Source: Nectonema munidae (Eukaryota; Nematomorpha; Nectonematoida; Nectonematidae). Taken from it: DNA of 64,000 nucleotides. The position numbers and the translations under genes are program-made. A model generated the notes under the pieces. It worked only from the letters and a program-made list of their open reading frames with translations, made no database searches and was not told the origin of the DNA. The stretch lies in the NCBI GenBank assembly GCA_030549495.1, contig JAUIRK010000694.1, positions 1 to 64,000 of the forward strand, read 5' to 3'. Below, piece after piece: positions 11,013 through 21,765 of the stretch. Position 1 is the stretch's first letter; the number at the start of each line of letters is the position of its first letter.

Positions 11013-12357
11013 TAGAGGTGCACCGGATAGCTCAATTTACAATCCGGCCGGTTACCAAATAAATATAGTAGATCTAAATATCCGGCCGGATAATATCCCG
11101 GATATTGGTAACACTTCAAGTGTTAACTTTCATCTCCAAAGAACTAAGTAAATTACTGCATGTTTATGTATTCAATTTTATTAATATACGAATTAATAAG
11201 TGCTGCTTTTATTAGTGCAGGATGTACCAACACGTTGGAACAGTGCATATCTTATGCTTGAGCGTTTGCAAAGGCTGAAAAGACCTGTGCAGCTTTACAT
11301 TTCTAATCATGATGAGTTGCCAAGTTTTTCCTCATGTGAGTGGCAAACTATCGAACAAATTGTAAGTATACTTCAACCTTTCTTAAAACTTACTGCTGAA
11401 ATGAGTGCTGAGTCATGTCTTCTTTCAACTGTAATTCCCAATGTAAGCACTCTTGAAAGATACTTTGAAAAGGCCACAGATAAAGAAGGTATCAAAGAAA
11501 CTAAACAGAGACTCTTGACTTCTCTTCGTAATAGATTTTTCAATGATTCGAATTCAGGTCTCAACATCATGACGAACCCGATATATGTTTTGCCAACAAT
11601 ACTTGATCCACGATTTAAAGTCCAATTTCTTAAAGACAAGACATTTGGGAAAACATTAGTTTCCAAAGAGCTACTTTCAAATCACAACGTTGCTAGTAAG
11701 AATATGGAGACGGAACTTTTGGCGAAGCTGCTCGCCCTGACTCTCCAAGCATAATGTTACTTAAGGATGAAAGCAAAGTTGATTTCATGGCTTGCTTCAA
11801 AGAAATTGCTGAAACCAATGGAAATTCAAACAGAATAAAAAATGTGTCGAAAAATGATATTGAAGATGAGGCAGCCAGAGAGTTGGAAGCCTATCTCTGC
11901 ACCCCACTCTTGGAAAGAAAAAATGTCCCCTGCAATATTGGAGGCAGGAAGAAAATTTCCTTTGCTAAAGCATCTAACAGCCAAACATTTATCAGTGTAC
12001 TCAGAGAGACTCTTTTCCGAATATGGAAACATTTTTGAAGAAAAAAGAACCAAACTTTTGGCTGAAAAATGAGAAATGCTTTTATTCGTTCATTACAATG
12101 GCAAGAAATTTTTTTGACATGTCTTATTTGTTAGTTAATTCTTTGAAATAAACTTAAATTGTGAACTTTTTGTCATTAAAAACTTACTCTTATTAGTTTT
12201 GTGTTTTTTAAAAGTAAACATTTAGTGATAATTTGTGTGTAACTATCCGGTTTATCCTGCTGGATATAAGAATTATCCGGCGTTCATGCCGAATATCAAA
12301 TAATTGTCGCTATCCGGGCGAAATATCCGGCCGGATAGACTATCCGGTGCATCCCTA
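11013..12357 (+). mobile_element. hAT transposon with perfect 8-bp target duplication, 5' deleted
   Basis: The target duplication CTTTACTC lies at 11005-11012 and 12358-12365. The inverted ends are TAGAGGTGCACCGGATAG on the left and, read inward from the right, TAGGGATGCACCGGATAG. The words CCGGCCGG and TATCCGG recur within 100 bp of both ends, probably transposase binding sites. Inside is only the C-terminal half of a transposase. At 1345 bp it is too short for an autonomous hAT, so it is an internally deleted copy sitting in the PPOX intron. Confidence 0.9.
11216..12072 (+). pseudogene. hAT transposase, C-terminal half
   Basis: The similarity starts right after an acceptor-like TTATTAGTGCAG at 11219, so it may be the 3' exon of a longer gene. 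It reads DVPTRWNSAYLMLERLQRL, the conserved TRWNS motif of Ac-like (ZBED-type) hAT transposases, then PILDPRFK-like TILDPRFKVQFL. The dimerisation region reads RELEAYL and, in another frame, SVYSERLFSEYGNIFEEKR, matching the SERLFS-GNI signature. Two frame changes separate these parts, one near 11750 and one near 11930. The zinc-finger and RNase H-like N-terminal parts are absent. Confidence 0.8.
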
Positions 12358-12880
12358 CTTTACTCTTTTTGTTTATATATTTAATTATTTGTTATATTTA
12401 GTTAGCCTGTTAATTTATATTGTAAGCTAATATTTACGTGTGTAATTAATTACTAATATGACTAATGGATTCGTTTTGATCACAGTTTTATAAATGAAAA
12501 TTGAAAAAAATATATTTAATTTTTAAAAATTGACATAACATTTACAGTGTTTTTTTACAGCTCATAGTTAAAAAAAGCTTAAAACAATTTTGGGACTGAA
12601 ATAATCTAGTATTTAATTTTTTAATTAGAAATTATAAATATTTTTTAAACTATTAACATCCTGATATTAGATGTGTTTCATAGTTTTTCATTAGTCCCCT
12701 TTCTCAATAGCTTCCATATTTGCATTCTTTATTCATTTCTTTTATTCGATGTAAATATAATGCATCCATCCATAAACTATGTTACAAAGTCAAGAAAATG
12801 TGTCTACTCTTACCTTTAATGTTTTTTTCAAAATAAAGCATTCGTTTTTTGTGCTTTAATTCTTAATCATAACTTTTCAG

Positions 12881-12944
12881 ATCACCTGCAATAAAAGCGA
12901 AACTTATATTTGTGATCACGTCATTTCTGCCTTGCCTTCATTCG
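12881..12944 (+). CDS. PPOX: protoporphyrinogen oxidase, internal exon
   Basis: This 64-nt exon lies between acceptor AACTTTTCAG and donor GTAATT. It starts in phase 0 and reads ITCNKSETYICDHVISALPS plus F, ending one base into a codon. CDHVISALPS is a close match to the ADHVISAIPAS segment of animal PPOX. The leftover G joins CT at 14168 to give Ala, so the protein continues SFALAKIV. It directly follows the exon at 650-845 in the alignment, across a 12-kb intron. Confidence 0.88.
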
Positions 12945-14167
12945 GTAATTATATGCTTTTACTTTTATCGTTTTTTCGTATTAAGTTGTATTTTTGTCCA
13001 TTTCATTTTTTAGTCTCTACAATCATTGGTATACACGGCTAATTTTCTTGATTGGGGACGCTATGTGAAACGTTATTGGAGAAAATTGCTCTCAATAATA
13101 TATGTTATGTATATATTCAAACAGTAGCTTAAGTAGCTGGTTGGCAAGTTGGACAATGCACCTCCTGTCCCTCCCCTTGATTTTGATTTGAGCGCCAAAT
13201 TAAGTCTCACTCATTTCATAATATAATATTTTATTGGTTGAATATAAATGACTTTCATATTCGATATATACACAAATGATAAGCCCTTCCATTCGATGAA
13301 TAGATGTCACTCATTTTAATAATATACGTACGTATATATACCATTGTTCTAACACTAAACCTATATTGTATGTATAAAATATGTATTGTATGTAATAAAT
13401 ATGTATTGGACTCCTGTTTAAACAAGTAATTTATTATTTTTACTCATCATTTAAATTCAAATAAAAAATTTTTAGAGTGGGAGGGGGGGGGGGAGATAAC
13501 CCATAAGTACCTGGATTCCTCTTTATTCATTTTAAATTCGTTTTTTTCTTTCCTCTATGATCAATCTGAATACACCCGGTAAATGGCCATTGAAAATTAA
13601 TTGAGTGAAGATACGAATTCAAAATGAAAAGAACAAACATTTACAACAGATAAAATATAAAAAGACCAATTCAAAATGAAAGAAGAACAATTTAAATTGA
13701 AAAATAAATATATTTTCAAGTTTGAAAATATAAAAGTTTCACAGAAAATTACTATTTACCAATTTATACTAGCCAGCAAATTAGCAAATCACCTAGCTAA
13801 ATAACAAACTACCTTAATATCTAACTAACGAGGTTACAGGGTTGAATTTTCTTGTCACTATATAAACATATACAAATAGCGGAGGGATGGAAAAATTTTT
13901 TTATCGTCAATATACAAAGTTGTGTCTGCAACAATAATATAGCGGAAGATCAGAAAGAAAACTAATTTGGCAACAATCAAGATTATATTGCTAAGGTTTT
14001 GTTAATTATTGATTGGAAAATTATTATTGTTAACCTTAACATTTTCACAAATTCTCATATTTGGTAGGATGAAAATTAAAAAAGTATATTTGCGTGTTTT
14101 AACTTGTAATAACCTTTGTCAGAGATACTCTTTTGTTTGATGTTGATCTAAAATATTCTATTTTTAG
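12945..14167 (+). other. PPOX: PPOX intron, 1.2 kb
   Basis: Donor GTAATT, acceptor CTATTTTTAG. It contains a Merlin end fragment at 13404-13511 and is otherwise plain AT-rich DNA. Confidence 0.8.
13404..13511 (+). mobile_element. Merlin transposon 3'-end fragment
   Basis: It matches, in the opposite orientation, the end of the Merlin element at 18.5 kb. It begins with the last codons of the transposase (Y-W-T-P-V-stop), continues with TTTATTATTTTTACTCATC, a run of 11 G, and ends CCATAAGTACC, the terminal inverted repeat. Only about 108 bp remain, so it is a truncated relic. Confidence 0.75.
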
Positions 14168-14394
14168 CTCTGGCTAAGATTGTCAATGACTTCTTCTTAT
14201 CTCACCAACTCGCTAGTATAGAGTACTCATCTTTGTTTGTTGTCAACTTAAAGTACGCTAGAAGTGTGATAGCGAAAGTTCCCTTAGGTTTCGGTTACCT
14301 GGTTCCACGTGTCGAAAATTCTCCCATCTTAGGCGTCATCTTTGATTCTCACATCTTCAATGATATTTACTCTCAGGACTCAACTATTTTAACG
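14168..14394 (+). CDS. PPOX: protoporphyrinogen oxidase, internal exon
   Basis: The exon begins after CTATTTTTAG and ends before GTAAGC, a strong donor. With one base from the previous exon it gives 76 codons. Key stretches are LFVVNLKYA, matching VAVVNLQYQ of human PPOX, then GFGYLVPRVENSPILGVIFD, matching [20 protein letters not shown], and ending STILT before the conserved VMLGG. This is part of the FAD and substrate-binding region. It is the clearest of the PPOX exons and fixes the gene's identity. Confidence 0.93.
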
Positions 14395-16923
14395 GTAAGC
14401 TTATTCTCACTATGTTTTGATTTAGGAAAAATATATCAGATATTTTATCCTTTACATCTGTGCTTTTAAAAATTTTTCCCACGCTTTTAAAAATTTTTGC
14501 TCAGTTACCAATCTCCCTCTACTCCGCCAGGTCCCATAAATGTTTGACGAGAAATTCGCTACTGAACATAAGTGTGGGAAAATTTGCAAGAAACATATGT
14601 TTCATTTAGTAAATAAAGCTCCTTTTGTCATATTCCCTTGCATCTGTGACAGTGTGCAAAATTTTTGGCTTATTATGATAATGATTTTTAAAAAGAATAG
14701 AAAACTGTTGAGACAGACTATGAACGCATCTTTAAAGTAAAACTTGCGCTAAAATATGAAAGAAAAAGACTGTTTTGGCGTAAAGACTAAGAAATATTTT
14801 AAACAATCTCGGAAATTAGATTAGAATTAAAAGAGTTTCTGAAATTAGTTATTCGAGATTTGTACATTCGAAATTTTGATTTACACAATTAAACGCGTTC
14901 AAATGAAACAAACAATTAAGGATATGGTTCTACATTGGTGTTTTTTGTAAAATTACTACTTATATAAATTAAACCAATGATAAAATATTTTTTTGTTTAC
15001 ATTTATCAATCATAAAAATATTAAAAATATAAAACATGTAAATGTATATGAGAACTGTAAATGTATGTAAATATATGTGCTATAACAAATTTTTAATATA
15101 AATAATCTTGAATAAAAGCGGTTAATGTGGAAAAATATGAAAGTTAATGTGGAAAAACAATCAATTTCGATTTGGCCCACACCGTTTTCAAGTTCTATAA
15201 TATAAAGAAATTTTCCAAAATTCCAAAGTACCAAAAATTAAATAAACAATAAGGATATGTGTCTGTGTGTATGATGGATGAGTAAAATAGCTGTACGGTA
15301 GAGAGTAAATGACGTAAACAGTATATGTACATTGATGGTATAGTGAAATATAGACACTGTTTTAAAAGTGCATGAAAGTATAATAATATATGGGAACTGT
15401 TAAAATTCGTTGGCATGCGAGTTAGAAACAAAGAATATTTAGATTGTGTACCGAATAGGATTAAATCATAATGATATGGTGAAAGATTGGTGAAATTTCA
15501 AATGTTCATTGTGCATTTTTATTTTTGAGTGAAAAGACAGCTTCATAAAATTCTAAATATAGCGATTCACACTTGTATAGAATACTAGTATTCAATAAAT
15601 CAAATTTGTGTTTTTGGTTCATATGTTAGACCATTTTATTCGAAAATTTTTCATTTTTAGTATTTTTCGACACATTTTTCTATAGAATTAAAATTGCTAT
15701 TGTGTTGTTGTATTCTCTGTTTTAAAAATTATTTTGAAAAAGCAATGTTAACTACTTCACCGTGCTTACATTTGACTTCATTAATTTTAAAACTGAATAT
15801 ATATTATCAAGTTCTAAGTTTTGATCAATATCATCTAAATTTTTAATAGGCAAGGTTTAATATTTTTATTATCCACTTTATTATTTACTAAACCGGACAT
15901 TATGATTGGTTGTAGTGGTTGCCTGTTTTGAGAAGTTTTACTGATTTTTATCCACATAAGGAAGGGAGAATATAAAAAATTTTTTTAAATATTTTTAATC
16001 ACGTGTCTGTGAGTAGTCGAAATTTAATAACTTTCATATGTAAAAATAGAATTTTTTTGATTTTAATCGTTTATTGCAGTTTCTGTAGATTGAGGTTAAA
16101 TATCATAAATATTAATATTCTTAAATTATTCGATAATAATGATTGAAAGTATATTCTTCTATTCATAGAACTACCTAAATACGTCCATTTTGAGAAATTA
16201 AGAAGTTCATAATATATTATGTTAAGAAGCAATTTGCAAATTAGCTAATATATATATTTGTCGTAAACATTTGAATTAATTTTCCAACAACCCTATATGG
16301 TAGATAAATTTAACAAAGATGGAAAATAATTTTTTTTTCCAAACGTTAATGTATTTTCCTCTATTTTTAACATATGTGTCCATATTGATTATATTTCAGA
16401 TGTATATATTAAAGCAGTATGTAAGCTAAACATTTATTTGTTAAAATCATAAAAATCAGCACTTATTATATATAATGATTTTTACAAATATCTTTCTTTG
16501 CTATCGGGCAGTCTAATTCAGTAATTGTTGATTTTCTTGATCTTGCAAAGATATTTCATTTCATTACTTTTTCCAAACTTCCTTCAAAACTTTGTTATTC
16601 TGTTTTTGTTGGTAAATCCTGAAGACATACTCTAGAAATAAATCTTCTTTGCCTACACCTTATCCCTAAGTTGGGCGTCTAGAAATGAATATACTTTGGT
16701 ATATAACTCTACATTTTTAAAATTCAGGAGCACTTGTTAGTGGATTGCTTCGATTCGAATAATCTTGAAAATAAGAATTCAGCATCTTAATCTTACTCTA
16801 TCTAGTAATTAATACATTCTAACCTTCCTACTACCATTGATATCACTTAACATACAAACACATATTTATATATATAATTGTTCTAATAATTGATTAAATA
16901 CACTTCATCTTTTACTTTTTTAG
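14395..16923 (+). other. PPOX: PPOX intron, 2.5 kb
   Basis: Donor GTAAGC, acceptor CTTTTTTAG. It contains the dispersed repeat at 14555-14670; the rest is AT-rich with no element recognised. Confidence 0.8.
14555..14670 (+). repeat. dispersed repeat, copy 2
   Basis: Partner of 2110-2245. Shared features are ATGTTTCATTTAGTAAATAA, CTCCTTTTG and CATCTGTGACAGTG in the same order. Function unknown. Confidence 0.5.
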
Positions 16924-17073
16924 TGCATGCTTTCGGGTTCTTCTTTTTCCAATCTTTTCCAAAAGTGTGAAGAGAAGGTTAAAGAAGAGGTATATTCAAT
17001 AACTTTGGCAAGTCTCAAATCTCATTTGGGTATCACTGAAGTTCCAATCAATTCGGAGATTTCATTCATGAAG
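16924..17073 (+). CDS. PPOX: protoporphyrinogen oxidase, internal exon
   Basis: A 50-codon exon in phase 0 at both ends, between CTTTTTTAG and GTATTC. It starts CMLSGSSFSNLFQ, completing LT-x-MLSG where human PPOX has VTVMLGGSW, and continues with a charged helix and SLKSHLGITEVPINSEISFM. In human PPOX the next part is the NCIPQYTLGH segment, which I could not find downstream. The last exon may lie far to the right or outside the window, or the gene may end differently (see 17172). Confidence 0.88.
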
Positions 17074-17171
17074 GTATTCCGTATTTATTTCTCATTTTAT
17101 CACTAGTTTTGCATCCTTTCACCACTTGAAAAGCATTATAGCCAGTGTACCTATAATTAAAATGTATATAG

Positions 17172-17216
17172 TCTAATGAAAGCACAACAGAGCCATCTGA
17201 AGAAGATCCTTCGTAA
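17172..17216 (+). CDS. possible alternative last PPOX exon
   Basis: After TGTATATAG the sequence reads SNESTTEPSEEDPS and a stop, in phase with the exon ending at 17073. The base composition is unusually coding-like for this intron. The acceptor has a poor pyrimidine tract, and a donor GTAAGT overlaps the stop at 17213. Using it would lead into ATGACG after the acceptor at 17442, which also closes the frame at once. This end would lack the FAD-binding C-terminus of PPOX, so it may be chance. Confidence 0.25.
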   Translation, partial: SNESTTEPSEEDPS

Positions 17217-18523
17217 GTTGCAAAAAAATTTGCTATATCTCTTATTCAATTCTCATTATCCATTTTATTTATTTTATATAAGCTTTAGCTAATATTAAAA
17301 AGGGTAATTATGTTTATTGATTTTCATTTGAAAACGATAAAGATTTTCTCTTATTTCAAAATTTTTGGTTGTTGTATAATACGTGACTTTTACTCTTTTG
17401 GAAAATTTCGATTTTGTTAATAAAACATTTTTTCTTTTTCAGATGACGTTTTTCTATAAATTTCTTTTAGCTCATTATTTTGTTTTTATTGTAAGTAATT
17501 TTTATTAAAAAAATACGAACTCTTTTTATCGAATAAAATCTCTTTTTGTGACTTAAAGTTTAGATACATATTATATATAAACAATAATATTCTTACGACT
17601 TGAATTGTTTTAAAGGAACTGGAAAAATATGAATTTGAAAGTTATAAGTAAAGTTGACATATCAGAAGCAAACGTTTGCTCATTTTTTTAAGCTTTAGAA
17701 TTTCTCGAACGATTAAAAAGTTCTACGTCTTATCCTGGGAATGATTTGTATTTGTAAAGTTTTGGAAATAAGAAAATATCACATCTACGATGAGTTTGAA
17801 AAATCAAGGTCATCTATCAATGAATATTTTATATCAGTAAAAAATTTAGGAAATATTTTTGTATTCTTTATTTGATACTTAAGTTTTTACTTATTTTGAG
17901 CTTAATTGAGAAAATGATTGTTGTATTCTTAATTAAGTAAACAAATTAAACCTAGACTGTCTCGCTTAAAAAGATTATATTTATTTTAACTTTCCCAAGA
18001 TCCTATAATTTAGGCTATTTTGAAATTTCTCAAATAATACGAATATAGATTCCTCATATTTTGCAAATTTCATATTTGGGTAATTCAAATCATATGAAAA
18101 ATCTCATCCGATGTAGTTTAGCATGTTCAATATTTCATAAAAAAATTGTTCATACTGATTGTTTCTACGAAATTCTTTAAAAGAATTTAGTTTGTTATTT
18201 TTTTAATTAACCTGCATTTATGTTATCGGTGGTAACTAGAATTATCTATCTTTTATCACATAACTTCATTCTTCAATATTAGAGAGTTTCTTAAATTTAT
18301 TTTTATATTACGTTATTTTATTATCTCTTTCAACTTTTTGTATATTAAATTCAATTAGATAAATATTTTTTTCTATATTTTAAAAATCATTGTTGTTGTG
18401 TTTTTAATGGCTAACATGGCTTTCTATATATATGTATTGGGTCACTCGTAAATTCATCTTGCTAAGTTCATCGAAAAATAATTATAACCATTTTTATATA
18501 TTTTAACTAAAATTGAAAACTTA
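17217..18523. other. AT-rich, no gene seen
   Basis: No coding signal on either strand. The PPOX terminal exon was looked for here and not found. Confidence 0.4.
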
Positions 18524-19790
18524 CCAACTTATGGAACTAAATTTTTTATTTGAATTTAAATAATGAGTAAAAATAATAATTTACTTGTTTAAAATTTTAT
18601 TTGAATTTAAATGATGAGTAAAAATAATAAATTACTTGTTTAAACAGGAGTCCAATACAAACTAATGTGTTTAAGTATTGTTTCAAAAGGATCTAAACCT
18701 TTATTTTTTATTTCTTCTCTCCACATGAATTCACACATATACGAATCTAATAGATTTCTATGTGTGCCATTGTGTTTTTTATTTATTTCTTTAGCACTTC
18801 TCCAAAGTCTTTCAATATTTTGAGTATGCGCTCCAGTATAGGGATCTACAAAGTTATGTAAATGGTTTACAATTGAATGAGTATATTCATTGGTAGAAAA
18901 CCTATTTCTGTATGCTCTCCAATCATCACTTATGATGTTAGTTCCAGGCCTTATGCTATCCTTTATTATTGGAGAGAGTGTTGTTGTTTTTCTGTCGGGA
19001 ACAATAAACAGAAAACATTCTTTTGTCTCCCTGCAGATTCCTCCAAACACCCATTGTTGAGGAAATATACGTCCAACATGATTTTTTCTTTTGGTGAACA
19101 CGCTTTCATCTATTTCTACCGTCATATTGGGTCCTCCAATCAGTCTAGGATTAGCTAGAAGATGATGGGCACACATTTCTCTCAAATAGTTGTTCCAATC
19201 AATTACTGAGTTAGCCTTAATTTCTAATTCACGTTCACAAAATTTTATGCTTGACATGGTGTGTGCCCAGCAGTATATAAACAATGCTGCTTTTCGAAAA
19301 AGTAAGCGAGAATTTTCAAACCAATTATTTGTCCTCACCCCTCTTTCTTCTCTACATGAACCAAATTTGCATTGCCATCTATTTTCTTCTCCAACACACA
19401 GTCTCATTAAATGACCCTTTCGACATTTTCTTTCTTGATGAAGAATTCCTTTCGATTGAAAAAACAAAATAGTGGAATTCTCATTTTTACAAATTTCACT
19501 CAATCGTAAAAAATTCATTATAATAAGTAAAACTAATAATCGTCTGTTTATAAAAATAGAAAATATAAGGCAAAATATCGTCTTCTTACTTAAAAAATAT
19601 TATATAGTGTAACTAATGAAAATCATACCGCAAAAAAGTAATAAGTTAATATATAAAAATTTTTTTTTAATAATTTAATATATAAAATTATTAATTAATT
19701 TATATTTTAAAATTATTAATTTCTATAAAATTTTTAAAAAAATTTTTAGAGTGGGGGGGGGGGGGGGGGGGGGAATAAACCATAAGTACC
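18524..19790 (-). mobile_element. Merlin-family DNA transposon
   Basis: It carries an open transposase gene. The right end, read inward, is GGTACTTATGGTTTATT followed by a run of 21 C (21 G on the + strand, 19753-19773). The left end CCAACTTATGG is diverged and lacks the G run. Near the left end a 60-bp segment (TTTATTTGAATTTAAAT to TTACTTGTTTAAA) is present twice in tandem. The 8-9 bp target duplication known for Merlin is not obvious. Confidence 0.7.
18640..19518 (-). CDS. Merlin (IS1016/IS1595-like) transposase, full-length frame
   Basis: A 292-residue DDE transposase of the Merlin superfamily, related to bacterial IS1016/IS1595 transposases (DDE_Tnp_IS1595 fold). The N-terminus has a zinc-ribbon-like set of Cys at 32, 41, 50 and 55. 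The catalytic triad is visible as D137 in VEIDESVF, D198 or D199 in IISDDWRAY, and E236 in HTQNIERLWRSAKE. The family motif WVFGGICRETKECF (156-169) lies between the first two. The frame is uninterrupted from ATG to stop, a normal length for the family, so this could be an active or recently active copy. The same C-terminal codons occur at 13404 and short related ends occur at 36174, so the family has spread in this genome. The CDS lies between its own terminal repeats, with about 270 bp of downstream leader to the right end. Confidence 0.88.
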   Translation of the reverse strand: MNFLRLSEICKNENSTILFFQSKGILHQERKCRKGHLMRLCVGEENRWQCKFGSCREERGVRTNNWFENSRLLFRKAALFIYCWAHTMSSIKFCERELEIKANSVIDWNNYLREMCAHHLLANPRLIGGPNMTVEIDESVFTKRKNHVGRIFPQQWVFGGICRETKECFLFIVPDRKTTTLSPIIKDSIRPGTNIISDDWRAYRNRFSTNEYTHSIVNHLHNFVDPYTGAHTQNIERLWRSAKEINKKHNGTHRNLLDSYMCEFMWREEIKNKGLDPFETILKHISLYWTPV

Positions 19791-21765
19791 AAAATTCAAA
19801 GCCTTATACACAAAAATTTTTTGTAATTAAAAAAGCTAGAAATAATAAAAGGTAGTTGAATTTTACATAAAATAAAATGAAAAATTAATAAAAATAATAG
19901 TTCTAGTAACACAATATGTGTTAGTTTACCATATATGAACTAACCACTCACTAACACTTACTGTGTTACTACAACTATTACTGTTTATATACACATATGA
20001 TATTACAATTAAATTACTTGTGAAAAGTTACTTAATGTCAGTGAATATTAATGTCGACATTTTCTAATGTGTCTTAGCTAGATTATATGGTAGGAGGTCA
20101 AAATCCCCCTTAGGACAAATTCCCGCGTGAGTAAAACCCCCTACCGACAAAATTTCCCTTAAAATGTTGCAAAAAGTCACAGTTGTAATTTGATTTTGAA
20201 AAAAAATTTTTAAAATACTATTGCAGTCGTTTGTTTCTTTTACATTTGTTGTTGCATATATTATAGTTGTCTTAGTTGTTTAGAATGTCCAATGAAAATA
20301 TCAGTTTTTTCAGTTAATTCAACTAAATCTTTCTGAGCTTACATTTAGAAATCACTCTACTTCCAGCCGTATCTCTGTAATTTTTTTTAACAATCAAATT
20401 ACTTAAATTTTTTATTGATGTCTCCTTAATTAAGTGAGCCACCTCAGGGTGTGAGCCACTTAAACTAGGTCTCTAGGCTGTCTCGCTTTAACAGGCTAGA
20501 CAACTCAAGGTCTTGGGTTTATAAATTATAGTGAAAAAATATAAAAGTGGTAAAAATTACCATAGATGAAATTGCATATCGATGATTTTACAATGAACCT
20601 ATCTATGCATTTATAGTACATACTTGCCTACTTTTTAGAGTCTTCATGGGAGATTTTCTCGCTTTTTTAATTTGAAAATCGAGATTACTAATTAGTATAT
20701 CTTATTGTTTACAAAATTATTAATATTATTCTGCAGAATATGTATTATACATCATAAACATATCAATGATTATAACTATTTTCACCAAGTTTAACATAAT
20801 ACTCAAATGTATGTGTTTTATTCTCAACAAAGCCTATATATAGACATGAAAACAAAAAATAATTTTACAAAAGAATGCAAACGTGATACACAGAGCATAA
20901 TTCATCATATCTATCTTATTATAGAAAAATTAAAAAATCACCTTACTTAATAATTTTATTATTGTAAATCAAACATGCTTTAATCACCGTTTTTCACGTT
21001 CAAATTAATAAGAATAACACGTTGTGTTAATGAGAGTACACTACACATTCTACAATAATAATAATAATCTATCATTGATCGGTGTTCTTTCACACTCAAT
21101 ATTTGAGCTTGGAAAACATTTTTACAAAATAATGAAATTATAGAAACAAAGGAAAAAATATTTTTTTAATTTTTAAAATAACTATTTTGACTTAAATTTT
21201 TCTCTAAATCCATATAATCGAACTAAAATTGGAAAAAAAAATCTATTTCTTAATGGCTTCTAATCAGGGTTGCGCAATCAGAGGAAAATATCGAACTCCG
21301 ACTCCAAATACTTAGAAAAATGCGTCTTAAAATATATAAAGAAACTTTTTTAATATTTAAAGCCAATTTAAACGCCCTGTTTCGACTAAAGAAGGGTCTC
21401 TCTATGTGTTTAACAAGTTGATTCATTGTATCTTAGGAAAGTCTTATTTTATTTACAATTTTTGATACTAGTTTAGTATGAATGCTGCCCCGATATTTTC
21501 ACTGCAACATGATATACGTGAAAATACGTAATCGATGTTTGGAATACAAAAAAATTAAATTTTACCTTTATTTACATTGAATAATGAATTTTATTCATCC
21601 AAATAGCTATAAAATGATATTAATTTACTGTATCTACTATAAGACAAGTGTAGTATAAACAAACAAATTTGCAAAGGTAAATCCAGCTGTTTTGTGTAGT
21701 GGTTTACATAAGTTTCAATGCAGTCCTCAAGCTTAAGATTTTATCGCAGTATTTTGGAGGAAAGT
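19791..21765. other. AT-rich stretch, short word-repeat near 20.1 kb
   Basis: No gene. At 20092-20165 the phrases AAAATCCCCC, AAATTCCCGC, AAAACCCCC and AAAATTTCCC follow at about 17-bp steps (see findings). TAGGCTGTCTCGCTTTAACA at 20469 resembles 17953. Confidence 0.4.

Larger units (their letters stand above)
846..12880 (+). other. PPOX: 12-kb PPOX intron filled with transposons
   Basis: The intron runs from donor GTATTT at 846 to acceptor AACTTTTCAG at 12871-12880. Both flanking exons end or begin in phase 0. It contains tRNA-like SINE pieces, a Ty3/Gypsy fossil, a piggyBac element, a fold-back and a hAT element, all listed separately. Between them (1311-2090 and 9476-10890) I see only AT-rich sequence with no coding signal. 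Confidence 0.75.

Noticed and set aside
18877-19472. Three + strand frames over the Merlin transposase.
   Set aside because: Shadows of the - strand gene that carries the catalytic motifs.
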